Positions 1 to 9,040 of a stretch of DNA of 64,000 nucleotides are shown here, in pieces. Position 1 is the first letter of the stretch. Every line of letters begins with the position of its first letter. The notes under the pieces are model-generated. The model saw nothing but the letters and a program-made list of their open reading frames with translations. It was not told the DNA's origin and ran no database searches. Source of the DNA: Pseudarthrobacter cellobiosi (lineage in GTDB: Bacteria; Actinomycetota; Actinomycetes; Actinomycetales; Micrococcaceae); the NCBI RefSeq assembly GCF_023913755.1, contig NZ_JAMXBJ010000037.1, forward strand, positions 14,805 to 78,804, in the 5' to 3' direction. A program made the translations under genes and the position numbers.

Positions 1-522
<522 letters not shown>

Positions 523-523
523 G

Positions 524-1741
524 TCAGGCTCCTTCAGAAGTAGCGGTCAGGGCTGTCGGCGTGCCGGCCGGGGCGCCGGCCAGTTGGATGATGGAACTTT
601 TCGCGGCGGCGGATTCTTCAATGGCGTTCAGGATCCGCTGGACGGTGAGGCCGTCCTCGAACGACGGCGAGGGTTCGGTCCCAGCGTCGACCGCCAACAG
701 GAAATCGCGGACCTCGTGCGTGAACGTGTGCTCCCAGCCGATGATGTGGCCCTGCGGCCACCATGCTGCAAGGTACGGATGCTCTGGTTCATTGACCAGG
801 ATCCGGCGGAAGCCCTGCTCGCGGGCGGGCCCGGTGGCGTCCAGGAATCCCAGTTCGTTCAGGTTCTCCAGATCGAAAAGAATGGCGCCTTTTTCCCCGT
901 AGATCTCCAGTTTCAGCGAGTTCTTCCGGCCGGTGGCTACCCGGGAGACCTCCACGGAGGCGATTGCTCCGGAGGAGAGGGACAGTGTTGCCCAAGCGGC
1001 GTCGTCGACCGTCACGTCCTCCAGTCCGGCAGCTCCGGGACGCTGCGTGGTGAACGTGTGGGTCCGGCCGGACACGTCGGTGACCTGGTCCCCGAGCAGG
1101 AACAGCACCTGGTCGATCGCGTGGGAGGCGATGTCCCCGAGCGCCCCTGAGCCCGCGGTCTCCTTTTTGAGCCGCCACGTCATGGGTGCACTGTCATCAG
1201 CGAGCCAGTCCTGGAAGTAGGCGGCACGGACGTGCCGGACGGTCCCCAGCCTGCCCTCCGCAATCAGCTCCTTCGCGAGGGCCAGGGCCGGGACGCGCCG
1301 GTAGTTGAACCCCACCATGGACTGCACTCCTGCTGCCCGGGCAGTCTGCGCCGCTGCCGTCATGGCCTCGGCCTCAGCCAGGGTGTTGGCCAGCGGCTTC
1401 TCCAGAAGCACGTGCTTGCCCGCCTCGAGGGCGGCGATTGCGATCTCGGCGTGCAGCCAGCCCGGGGCGCAAATGTCAACGATGTCGATGTCATCGCGTT
1501 CGATGACCGTCCGCCAGTCGGTGGACGTTTCAGCCCAGCCGTACTTCCCGGCGGCCTCGGCAACCCCGGCGGCGTCCCGGCCCACCAGGACCTTCTGCTC
1601 AAACGCCGGGACATCGAAGTAGCTGGCGACGTTCCGCCACGCGTTCGAGTGGGCTTTGCCCATGAACGCATAACCGATCATCGCCACACCCAGTTTTTTG
1701 AGCTCCGGGCGCGGATTGTTCGCTGGTTCGTGTGAGGTCAT
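524..1741 (-). CDS. Gfo/Idh/MocA-family NAD(P)-dependent sugar dehydrogenase
   Basis: This 405-residue protein has an N-terminal Rossmann fold ([17 protein letters not shown], residues about 19-35; the second glycine of GxGxxG is replaced) and the family motif EKP in [10 protein letters not shown], followed by the C-terminal alpha/beta domain. Such enzymes oxidise or reduce a sugar hydroxyl, usually with NAD(P). The GKAHS start recalls levoglucosan dehydrogenase-type enzymes, but this is recollection, not an alignment. The start at MTSHEP is chosen because CTAGGAG lies just upstream; the frame continues upstream only through the next gene in another frame. It lies 10 bases after the stop of the second dehydrogenase. 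Confidence 0.9.
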   Translation of the reverse strand: MTSHEPANNPRPELKKLGVAMIGYAFMGKAHSNAWRNVASYFDVPAFEQKVLVGRDAAGVAEAAGKYGWAETSTDWRTVIERDDIDIVDICAPGWLHAEIAIAALEAGKHVLLEKPLANTLAEAEAMTAAAQTARAAGVQSMVGFNYRRVPALALAKELIAEGRLGTVRHVRAAYFQDWLADDSAPMTWRLKKETAGSGALGDIASHAIDQVLFLLGDQVTDVSGRTHTFTTQRPGAAGLEDVTVDDAAWATLSLSSGAIASVEVSRVATGRKNSLKLEIYGEKGAILFDLENLNELGFLDATGPAREQGFRRILVNEPEHPYLAAWWPQGHIIGWEHTFTHEVRDFLLAVDAGTEPSPSFEDGLTVQRILNAIEESAAAKSSIIQLAGAPAGTPTALTATSEGA

Positions 1742-1751
1742 GGTGGGTCTC

Positions 1752-2873
1752 CTAGAGGGTAGCGGTTTCCGGCGCCCAGTCCTCAGGGAGGGCTGGGGAT
1801 GCCGGAGCAGAGCTTTCGACGTCCACGAAAGTTCCGGATTCCATGGATTCGGTGATTGAGACCATGGAGTCCAGGACGTGGTAGGCCAGGTCGCCCGTGG
1901 CGCGGTGTGGCACCCCGGCGCGGATGGAGCGCGCCATGTCCAGGACGCCCATGCCACGGCCGTTGGCGGGTCCCGTGGCCGGGACGGTGGTCCAGTCCTC
2001 GTCACCGGCACGCCACAGGCGGATGTCGCCGTCGAAATAGTTGGGGTCCGGCAGGGACAGCGTGGCTTCCGTGCCAGTGATTTCCACGAAGCCCATCCGC
2101 ACACGGGGGGATTCGAAGGAGAAGACGCTGTGCGAGGACGCGCCGCTCTCGAACTGCGCCATGGCCGACACATGCGTGGGCACCTCGACGGTGAACTCCT
2201 CGCCGGCCTTGGGCCCTGAACCAATGACCCGGACTTCCTTGGCCTTGGAGCCGACGGCGGCCACCTTGCGGATGGAGCCGAACGCCTGGATCAAGGTGGT
2301 GAGGTAGTACGGGCCCATGTCGAAGAGCGGGCCCGCGCCGTGCTGGAAAAGGAAAGCCGGGTTGGGGTGCCAGGATTCCGGACCGGGAGTCTGGAACGTG
2401 GTCATGGCGGTCAATGGCGTGCCGATGTCGCCGCGTTCGATGAGCCGCAAAGCGGTCTGCAGCCCGGCGCCCAGGAACGTGTCCGGGGCGCAGCCGAGGC
2501 GGATGCCGGCGGCGTCCGCGGTTTTGAGCAGGCCGAGCCCTGAGGCGCGGTCCAGGGAGAAGGGCTTCTCCGTCCAGACATGTTTGCCGGCATTGACGGC
2601 GGCGGTGGCCACCTCCACGTGCGCTGCGGGGATGGTGAGGTTGACGATGATTTCGACGTCGGGGTGGTTCAGTGCCGCGTCCACGCCGCCCCACTCCGCG
2701 ATGCCGTATTCCTTGGCGCGGGCTTCGGCGGCTTCCTCAAAGAGGTCCGCGATCACATGGACTTTGAGGTCCGGGAAGACGGTGAGGTTGTCCAGGTACT
2801 GCTTGCTGATGTTCCCGGCGCCGATGACGGCAACTCCCACCGGGCCGCGGCGGGTCGATGCTGCGTGGCTCAT
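1752..2873 (-). CDS. Gfo/Idh/MocA-family oxidoreductase
   Basis: This 373-residue protein shows a classical Rossmann motif (VAVIGAGNISKQYL, residues about 13-26) and the EKP motif in HVWTEKPFSLDR. The mid-region GPYYLTTLIQAFG (DMGPYY) is the usual substrate-domain helix of this family. It is predicted to be a cytoplasmic sugar or inositol-type dehydrogenase or a keto-sugar reductase. It overlaps the start of the downstream-read gene set by ATGA with the preceding isomerase (stop at 2870), so translation is coupled. With the two other dehydrogenases of the operon it may supply oxidative and reductive steps of one pathway; which gene does which is not visible. Confidence 0.9.
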   Translation of the reverse strand: MSHAASTRRGPVGVAVIGAGNISKQYLDNLTVFPDLKVHVIADLFEEAAEARAKEYGIAEWGGVDAALNHPDVEIIVNLTIPAAHVEVATAAVNAGKHVWTEKPFSLDRASGLGLLKTADAAGIRLGCAPDTFLGAGLQTALRLIERGDIGTPLTAMTTFQTPGPESWHPNPAFLFQHGAGPLFDMGPYYLTTLIQAFGSIRKVAAVGSKAKEVRVIGSGPKAGEEFTVEVPTHVSAMAQFESGASSHSVFSFESPRVRMGFVEITGTEATLSLPDPNYFDGDIRLWRAGDEDWTTVPATGPANGRGMGVLDMARSIRAGVPHRATGDLAYHVLDSMVSITESMESGTFVDVESSAPASPALPEDWAPETATL

Positions 2874-3628
2874 GCGCGTGCTCCGGCTGTGCCGGTGCCC
2901 TGTGCGGCATTAAGGTAGGCGAGGCTCTCCGCGATGCCTTCGAAGATGTCGCCTGCGTAGTCGTCGAACTCCACCACGCCCACTTCCAGGGATTTTGCTG
3001 CGGCGATGACGTCCAGAACCGGGACGTTGCCCTTGCCCGCGGGCTGCTGGGCCTTGGTGTCCGTGTTCAGCGGGCCGTCCTTGATGTGGATCAGCTTGAC
3101 CCGGCTGCCCAGCTTGGTGAGGATGTCCACCGGGTCCTGGCCGCCCACGGCAACCCAGTAGGTGTCCACTTCGAGGACCAGTTCGGGGTCCAGGAGGTCC
3201 GCGAAGTACTCCAGCGCCGTGCGGCCCTCGATGGTTGATTCAAGTTCCCACGCGTGGTTGTGGTAACCCACGCGGATGCCGTGCTCGGCACCCTTCTTGG
3301 CCGCTGCATTGAGTTTGGCTGCGGTGGCCTGGATGTCCTCGGCGGACTGCCAGTGCTCGGCTGGAAGGTAGGGGTCGATCACGGTGGTGATGCCCAGTTC
3401 TTTGGCTGCCGCGAAGATTTCGTCCTGGTCCTGGCTGAGGAGGGGTGCGTGTCCGGACGGGGCGGTGAGGCCGTTTTCCTTCAGCGCGGCGCCGAGTTCC
3501 TTGGCCGTGGCCACGAAGTTGTAGGGCTCAACCTGGGTGAAGCCGATCTCCGCGACCTTGCGGATGGTGCCGGGCAGATCCTCCTGGATGGCGTTGCGCA
3601 GGGTGTAAAGCTGGATCGAGTAGGACAT
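2870..3628 (-). CDS. Sugar phosphate isomerase/epimerase-like TIM-barrel protein
   Basis: This 252-residue protein of the AP-endonuclease-2/xylose isomerase-like superfamily starts MSYSIQLYTLRNAIQEDLPG and carries GYHNHAWE (about residue 128) and LEVDTYWVAVGGQDPV, where His, Glu and Asp normally ligand a divalent metal. These are the family's metal-site signatures. The start at MSYS is preferred over an upstream ATG because AAAGGAAA sits ahead of it. It is 52 bases downstream of the permease gene and overlaps the next dehydrogenase by four bases. Cytoplasmic enzyme; epimerase, beta-eliminase or hydratase are all possible. Confidence 0.88.
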   Translation of the reverse strand: MSYSIQLYTLRNAIQEDLPGTIRKVAEIGFTQVEPYNFVATAKELGAALKENGLTAPSGHAPLLSQDQDEIFAAAKELGITTVIDPYLPAEHWQSAEDIQATAAKLNAAAKKGAEHGIRVGYHNHAWELESTIEGRTALEYFADLLDPELVLEVDTYWVAVGGQDPVDILTKLGSRVKLIHIKDGPLNTDTKAQQPAGKGNVPVLDVIAAAKSLEVGVVEFDDYAGDIFEGIAESLAYLNAAQGTGTAGARA

Positions 3629-3680
3629 CGTGTTTCCTTTACGGGAGTTGTCGGTTCTGGAAGACAAGTTGGTTTTGAGG

Positions 3681-4574
3681 CTAGCGGCCGGCGAGGGATC
3701 CGCCGATACCGCCCACGCTGAAGTACTTGTTCAGCGCGGCGAAGACGATGACCGGCGGGAGCATCATGACCACGGCGAGGGCCATGACTGAGGTCCAGTC
3801 CGTCTGGTTCTGCTGGAAGAAGGACTGCACGCCCATGGGCAGTGTGAAGATCTCGGTGGAGCGCAGGAACACGATGGCAACGAGGTAGTCGTTCCAGGCC
3901 AGCAGGAAGGCGAAGATCGCCGTCGAGAGGATGCCCGGCAGCGAGTTCCGCAACACTACCTTGGTGAAGGAGCCGAAAACGGAGCAGCCGTCGATCCAGG
4001 CGGCTTCTTCCAGGCTCATCGGGATGGAGTCGAAGTAGGCGGCCATCATCCAGGTGGCCACTGTCATGGTGGAGCCGACGTAGATGATGGTCAGGCCCAT
4101 CAGGTTGTCCACGAGGCCCATCCCTGCGAACAGGATGAACAGTGGCACCACCGAGGTGATGATAGGCAGGGACTGCATAACAAACAGCAGCAGCGAGTAG
4201 CCGGAGACGGCCTTGCTGCGGCCGCGGGAAAGGACGTACCCGGCGGGCGCTGCGACAGCCACGGACACGGCCACCGTGCTGAGGGTGGTGATGAGGCTGT
4301 TCTGCAGCCAGGTGGAGGCCAGCGTTTCTGAGAAGACCGAGCCAAAGTTCTCCAGCGTGAAGCCGGTGGAGGTGCTGGTGGGGCCGGGCGTGAAGGCGAG
4401 CACCACCGTGACCATGATGGGCACGAGGACAATCACGGTGATGGCCAGGATCAGGACGAACCGCCACCACTGACCGGTGTGGCCGGCCTCAGAGAGGACG
4501 CGGCGGTTATTGGTTGGGCCGGCGACGCCGAGGAGAGGGCCGGACTCGGGATGGGCGTGGACTACTGCGCTCAT
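3681..4574 (-). CDS. Carbohydrate ABC transporter permease (MalG-type)
   Basis: This 297-residue inner-membrane permease has about six hydrophobic helices, beginning with FVLILAITVIVLVPIMVTVV near residues 35-55. The EAA loop is recognisable as SLEEAAWIDGCSVFGSFTKV followed by VLRNSLPGI, the site that contacts the ATPase. The start codon overlaps the stop of the MalF-type permease by one base (TAATGA), so the two permeases are translationally coupled and should form a heterodimer. No ATPase gene is present in the visible operon; CUT1 importers of actinobacteria commonly borrow a shared MsiK-like ATPase encoded elsewhere. Confidence 0.92.
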   Translation of the reverse strand: MSAVVHAHPESGPLLGVAGPTNNRRVLSEAGHTGQWWRFVLILAITVIVLVPIMVTVVLAFTPGPTSTSTGFTLENFGSVFSETLASTWLQNSLITTLSTVAVSVAVAAPAGYVLSRGRSKAVSGYSLLLFVMQSLPIITSVVPLFILFAGMGLVDNLMGLTIIYVGSTMTVATWMMAAYFDSIPMSLEEAAWIDGCSVFGSFTKVVLRNSLPGILSTAIFAFLLAWNDYLVAIVFLRSTEIFTLPMGVQSFFQQNQTDWTSVMALAVVMMLPPVIVFAALNKYFSVGGIGGSLAGR

Positions 4575-5533
4575 TATTCGACGCTCGACTTTCGGATCTG
4601 GCGGTACAGGAGTACGGAGACGACCACCAGGGTCATGGTCATGAGGAAAGCGATGGCGACGCCGGGTCCGGTCTGGAAGTCCTGGAAGACGCTGCGGTAG
4701 GCCAGGACAACGAGGGACGTGGTGGCGTCCACCGGGCCGCCGCCGGTGAGCAGATAGATGGTGGGGAAATCGTTGACGCAGAAGATGGTCATCAGGATCC
4801 AGCTGATGTATGTGGACCGGGCGATCAGTGGCAGAGTGATCTGGCTGAACTGCTGCCAGGGGGTGGCGCCGTCCATGCTTGCCGCCTCGTAGACGGTGCT
4901 GTCCACGGAGGCCAAGGCCGCCGAAATCATCATCATCATGAAGGGGAAGCTGATCCATACTTTGAACACCATGACGGTGACGGCGGCGAGGGTGGGGTCG
5001 GCGAGGAAGAGCGGGGTGCCGAGGCCGAGGTTCCGGAACAGGGAGGGAACCAGGCTGCCGGGCGTTGCGACGAGCCAGTTCCAGGCAGTGGAGGACACCA
5101 CGATCGGGACCACCCAGGGCAGGAGCAGCAGGACCTTGAAGGTGCTGCCCGCGGGAATCTTCGTGCGGAGCAGGAGTGCGAGCCCCAGGCCCACGAGCCA
5201 GGAGCCGAAGACTCCGACGATGGTGAACAGCAGGGTGAATCGGGCTGCACGCCAGAAGGCGTCGGAGCTGAGGACGTTGGCGAAGTTCTCGCCGCCGACG
5301 AAGTTGCCCGTCTCGATCAGCGAGCCGTCATGGGTGGCCTGCACGCCTGCCTCAACCAAGGGGTAGCCGTGGATGAGCACGAGCAGGATGACCGAAGGCA
5401 GCAGGAGCCAGAAGAACGTCCGGCTGGTCTGCGCGCTGAGTTTGCTTTTGCGGTTTGCGGTGCCCCCGGGCCCGCCGGGAGCAATTCCCCGGCGGGCCCG
5501 GCTGAGGCCGGATTTTGCTGTTGTCAGTGCCAT
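4574..5533 (-). CDS. Carbohydrate ABC transporter permease (MalF-type)
   Basis: This 319-residue permease has a basic cytoplasmic N-terminus followed by about six membrane segments (first FFWLLLPSVILLVLIHGYPL, residues about 39-58). The EAA loop reads VYEAASMDGATPWQQFSQIT followed by LPLIARS. It is the first permease of the CUT1 pair, 12 bases downstream of the substrate-binding lipoprotein gene and overlapping the MalG-type permease gene by one base. Role: membrane channel for uptake of the sugar metabolised by the surrounding enzymes. Confidence 0.92.
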   Translation of the reverse strand: MALTTAKSGLSRARRGIAPGGPGGTANRKSKLSAQTSRTFFWLLLPSVILLVLIHGYPLVEAGVQATHDGSLIETGNFVGGENFANVLSSDAFWRAARFTLLFTIVGVFGSWLVGLGLALLLRTKIPAGSTFKVLLLLPWVVPIVVSSTAWNWLVATPGSLVPSLFRNLGLGTPLFLADPTLAAVTVMVFKVWISFPFMMMMISAALASVDSTVYEAASMDGATPWQQFSQITLPLIARSTYISWILMTIFCVNDFPTIYLLTGGGPVDATTSLVVLAYRSVFQDFQTGPGVAIAFLMTMTLVVVSVLLYRQIRKSSVE

Positions 5534-5545
5534 GGAAAGGGCCGC

Positions 5546-6871
5546 TTATTTCTTGATGACGGATTTAAGGCCGGACTCGAACGCCTGCAGTGCGGACTTC
5601 GCGTCGGTCTTGCCGGTGAGGACGGTCTGGGTGAACTGGTTCAGGGCCTGGCCGCCGTCGAGTACTGCGAGGTTGTCGTTGAGTACGGTTCCCTGGGATG
5701 CGAAGGTCTTGGCGATGGGCTGCCATTCCTTGACGATCTTTACGTTGTTCGGATCGCTCGAGAACTCGGGGAGTTCGGTGATGGATTTGAAGACCGGCAG
5801 GGCGTTCATGAGCTTCTGCTTCCACAGTTCCTTCAGCTGGCTCATGTAGTGGACCAGGAAGGCTTCGGAGGATTCCTGCGACGGAGTGTTCGTGTACATC
5901 ATGATGTTGTTCGGGAACACAAGTCCGCCCTTGTCGCCGTGCGGTCCGGCGATGGGGCTGGCCACCACAATGTCTCCGGAGGTGTCGCCCACCCGCTGGG
6001 GCACGCCCAGAACGTAGGGGCCGAAGGCTGCCTTCTTGTCCTTCCACATGGCGTTGAGGTTTTCGGTCGTGTAGCTCACCGACGCCGGGTCGATGATTCC
6101 GTTGGACACCAGTTCGAGGAGGAACTCGATGGCTTCGACGTTGCGGTCGTTCATGACGTCCAGTTCGCCGTCCTTGCTGAACACTCCGCCGCCGTTGTTG
6201 ACCATCATCATGATCATGGAGTGGTTGCCGATGTTGTTGCCGGCGCCGGAGCCGGTTGCGAAGCCGAAGGCGCCGATGGTCTTGAGCTTCTTGCCTGCCT
6301 CGAGGAGGGAAGCCCAGTCCTTCGGCACGTCGACACCGGCTTGCTCGAATAGGGACTTGCGGTACCAGAAGACGCGCATGTCCAGCTGCCACGGGACCGC
6401 CACGTAGCCCTTGTCCGACTTGAACGGTTCGAGGACGCCCGGCAGGAAATCATCGAACTGGCCGTTTTTCTTGAGCTCTTCGATCACCTTGTCTGCGTAC
6501 GCGATCTGGCCCTGCTTCTCGAACTGGAAGGCCTGGAAACCGCCGCCGGTGGACACCGCTGGTCCGGTCTTGGAGGCGATGGCCGAGGAGAACGTCTGGT
6601 AGAAGTTGTTCCACTGGATGGTCTGGTAGCTTGCTTTGAGATTGCCCGACGCGGGGGCATAGCCTTCCGCGATCTTCTTGGCGGCGTCGTTATAGGCGGG
6701 CGTGGCCCAGGGCATGTCCCAGAACTTGATGACGCCGCTGGCCCCGCCGCCCTGCGATGCGGAGCCGCCGCCACAGGCTGCCAGGAGCGGAACCGACGCG
6801 GCTGCGGCGGTCAGGCCGAGGAAGCCTCGGCGGGAGAGTGCGGAAGATGCTGCGGAGGAATTGTTGAACAT
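5546..6871 (-). CDS. Extracellular solute-binding lipoprotein of sugar ABC importer
   Basis: This 441-residue family 1 solute-binding protein begins with a twin-arginine-like and lipoprotein signal: SRRGFLGLTAAAASVPLLAA then Cys, so it is probably exported folded and anchored to the membrane. It should capture the sugar outside the cell and deliver it to the two permeases. The start is placed at MFNNSS because AAAGGAAA lies just upstream; an in-frame extension to 6922 has no such site. The 99-base gap to the preceding gene (6872-6970) is the longest within the operon, so an extra promoter there is possible. Confidence 0.92.
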   Translation of the reverse strand: MFNNSSAASSALSRRGFLGLTAAAASVPLLAACGGGSASQGGGASGVIKFWDMPWATPAYNDAAKKIAEGYAPASGNLKASYQTIQWNNFYQTFSSAIASKTGPAVSTGGGFQAFQFEKQGQIAYADKVIEELKKNGQFDDFLPGVLEPFKSDKGYVAVPWQLDMRVFWYRKSLFEQAGVDVPKDWASLLEAGKKLKTIGAFGFATGSGAGNNIGNHSMIMMMVNNGGGVFSKDGELDVMNDRNVEAIEFLLELVSNGIIDPASVSYTTENLNAMWKDKKAAFGPYVLGVPQRVGDTSGDIVVASPIAGPHGDKGGLVFPNNIMMYTNTPSQESSEAFLVHYMSQLKELWKQKLMNALPVFKSITELPEFSSDPNNVKIVKEWQPIAKTFASQGTVLNDNLAVLDGGQALNQFTQTVLTGKTDAKSALQAFESGLKSVIKK

Positions 6872-6970
6872 GGTTTTCCTTTCGGGAGCCGGTCCGTTGA
6901 GCTGGCCGGTCCTTCTCGTCACTGAGTGTTGAAGGAGCTACTGCATTAGGAGGAGGTGCTGGTACTGCGG

Positions 6971-7780
6971 TCAGTCGGTGAGCTGGCGGACTGTGGAGGT
7001 CAAAGCGGCGAACTGCTCAAGATCGCTGCCCGGTGCGCCGGACAGCAGCTGGTCGCGGAGCCGCGTCCAGCTGTGCCGATGGGTGGTTTCGTAAAGCGAG
7101 GGAAGGGTCGTGGCGCCGCCTGCGGTGACGGTGCGTACTTCCGCGGGCCAGGCGGCGGATGGATCGGGAAGTACGACGTCGGCACGCCCGGAGGCTGTCA
7201 GGATGGACACTCTTGCGGTGGCCGGCGCTGCGGACGTCAGGACGCCGTGCAATACCAGGGGCGCACCGTTGGAAAGCCTGCCGGCCACCACGTAGCCGTG
7301 CGGGGTGCGTTGCACCGGCGTCCATCCGGACACCTCAACCCCGCAGGCGAGGATCGCGGCCAGGTGCTCGGTCAACAGCGCTGCGGCATCGCTTCCAGCC
7401 GCGGCATGTGCAACGGAGTCCATCAGGACGGCGTCGGCCAGATTCTTCGCCAAGAGGACCCGGACGTCTTCTTGCGTCTCTGTCAGCACCGGATTTCCTG
7501 CCCACTGCTGGTCAAGGATCACTGCCGCGCCGTGCTCCTTTGCGACGGCGGCCAGCGCAGCAGGATCCTCAGCCTGCGGGTTGACTACTACGACCCCCTT
7601 GGCGCCGTGGCGGATAGCGGCGTCCGCACGTCCGGTCCAGCCTGCTGAGCCCGCAATGGCGACGAGGTCGGCAGCAGCATCGGCGGGCTTGAGGGAAACG
7701 GGGAGGGAAGAGACGACGGCGGCGACGGCGCCTGCCGCTTCGGCGTCGGCGTCTGCCTGGACTGACAGCTGGGCGGTCAT
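6971..7780 (-). CDS. Unassigned protein of the sugar operon, possibly a degenerate dehydrogenase relative
   Basis: I do not recognise a family with certainty. The 269-residue protein has no signal peptide or membrane segment. Its first half alternates strands and helices (DLVAIAGSAGWTGRADAAIR, then GAKGVVVVNPQAED, then AAVILDQQWAGNP), like the second half of a Rossmann domain, and its second half (VVAGRLSNGAPLVLHGVLTS) resembles the beta-sheet domain of Gfo/Idh/MocA proteins. The N-terminal GxGxxG and the EKP motif are missing. It overlaps the stop of the upstream dehydrogenase by four bases (ATGA), so a paired role, such as a non-catalytic partner subunit, is an inference. Confidence 0.75.
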   Translation of the reverse strand: MTAQLSVQADADAEAAGAVAAVVSSLPVSLKPADAAADLVAIAGSAGWTGRADAAIRHGAKGVVVVNPQAEDPAALAAVAKEHGAAVILDQQWAGNPVLTETQEDVRVLLAKNLADAVLMDSVAHAAAGSDAAALLTEHLAAILACGVEVSGWTPVQRTPHGYVVAGRLSNGAPLVLHGVLTSAAPATARVSILTASGRADVVLPDPSAAWPAEVRTVTAGGATTLPSLYETTHRHSWTRLRDQLLSGAPGSDLEQFAALTSTVRQLTD

Positions 7781-8859
7781 ACTGTGGCCCCCGGGCGGGT
7801 TGCTGCTTGGACGTCCACCCGGGCGGCAGCCGCCTCGGCTATGGCCAGGGCGAACTCGAGGTCGTGGAGGAGGGTCTCACCGGAAGGGGCCTGGCCGTTA
7901 CCCCTGGCCAGGTCTGCCAGGGCGCGCCATTCACCTTCGTAGCCGTTGTGGCCGAACGGGCCAAGGACAGTGGTTTTCCCTGCTTGGCGCAGCTGGGCCG
8001 TTGCCGAGCCGGCGTGCACGTAGGAGGGGGTGAAGTTGATCTTGAGGGCGGCGTCGTCACCGATGGCTTCGAACTCCCAGGCCGGCTCCCACGTGGCGTT
8101 CATGGCCGCCCGCAGTTCGATGGTGACGTGGCCTGCCCGGAGGGAGATCACGTAGCCGAAGGGCTTGACGATCTCGGCGTAGAGCACTTCCACGGCCGCG
8201 AAATCGGGGGTGAACCGCCGCACCAGGGGCAGGTCATGGATAGCCAGGCCCATCACTCCGCCGGTGAGCATCGCCTTGATGACCTCCGGATCGGTGCTGT
8301 CACGTGCCGGCATGGGGGTGCGCCCCACGATCTCGGTGGCGAAGTCCTCGAACCGGGGATTGGGCGGCAGGACGATGGAGGACCTGATGGTGTGAACCTG
8401 TTCCGGGAGGTCGCCCCACGCGGCCTCAGCCGCGAGCCAGCCCGGATCGAAGGTGTGCATTGCTCCGACGATGATGGGGATCCTGGTTTCAGCAGAGACG
8501 GCCGAGATGCTGGCGGCCTCGTCGCCGCTCATGGCAAACGGCTTCTCGCACAGCACTGCCTTTTTGCCTGCACGGCAGGCCGCGATGACCTGGGCGGCAT
8601 GGAACTGGTGCGGGCTGCAGATGGCCACCACGTCCACCGAAGGGTCCGCGAGCAGTTCCCCCATGCTGGTGCTGAAGGCTGCTCCCACCCGGTTCGCCAC
8701 GGACTCCGCAACTGCGGGGTCAACGTCCATGATGTGACGGACTTCGAGGATGTCCTGCAGCCGGGCAAGGGATGGCAGGTGGATAGCCTGCGTTACCGGG
8801 CCGGCGCCGAGTATTCCGACGCCGAGGACGGCGGGTGCTGCCTGGGATTGGCTCGACAA
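7777..8859 (-). CDS. Gfo/Idh/MocA-family dehydrogenase, first gene of the sugar operon
   Basis: This 360-residue protein has the Rossmann motif VGILGAGPVTQAIHLPSLAR (residues about 13-32) and the EKP motif in VLCEKPFAMSGDEA. It is the promoter-proximal gene of the operon. The start is a TTG codon, chosen because GAGGTAAG lies just upstream and no in-frame ATG follows before the conserved Rossmann strand; initiation at TTG may lower its expression. Its stop overlaps the start of the unassigned 269-residue protein. It faces the ROK regulator across 181 bases that contain a palindrome. Confidence 0.9.
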   Translation of the reverse strand: MSSQSQAAPAVLGVGILGAGPVTQAIHLPSLARLQDILEVRHIMDVDPAVAESVANRVGAAFSTSMGELLADPSVDVVAICSPHQFHAAQVIAACRAGKKAVLCEKPFAMSGDEAASISAVSAETRIPIIVGAMHTFDPGWLAAEAAWGDLPEQVHTIRSSIVLPPNPRFEDFATEIVGRTPMPARDSTDPEVIKAMLTGGVMGLAIHDLPLVRRFTPDFAAVEVLYAEIVKPFGYVISLRAGHVTIELRAAMNATWEPAWEFEAIGDDAALKINFTPSYVHAGSATAQLRQAGKTTVLGPFGHNGYEGEWRALADLARGNGQAPSGETLLHDLEFALAIAEAAAARVDVQAATRPGATV

Positions 8860-8950
8860 GCTCTTACCTCTTTGTAGTCGCGAATAGAGAAACCGGGCCA
8901 GTCCTGGAAACCCACGGTGGGGTGAGCCGGCTCACACTCAAGCTAGAGGG

Positions 8951-8976
8951 ACTTTTGTCGAACGTCAAGCAAAAGT
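8951..8976. promoter_or_regulatory. Candidate ROK operator palindrome
   Basis: ACTTTTG (8951-8957) and CAAAAGT (8970-8976) form a perfect 7-base inverted repeat with a 12-base spacer, in the 181-base gap between the divergent sugar operon (start 8859) and the ROK gene (start 9041). The position suits a site from which one regulator controls both directions. A second CTTTTG follows at 8995. Binding by the ROK protein is inferred. Confidence 0.5.
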
Positions 8977-9040
8977 TGCTAAGTTGATGACATTCTTTTG
9001 TGGTGTGACATGCAGAAGCTCCATGTGCTATCACTGACTC

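Noticed and set aside
1742..2224. N-terminal extension of the 524-1741 dehydrogenase
   Set aside because: It runs antisense-frame through the next dehydrogenase gene; the ATG at 1741 has a good ribosome site and begins just before the Rossmann strand.
4514..6352. 612-codon open frame on the plus strand
   Set aside because: It is antisense to the ABC permease and lipoprotein genes; composition is skewed to Gly, Glu and Asp as expected of a high-GC shadow frame and no domain is visible.
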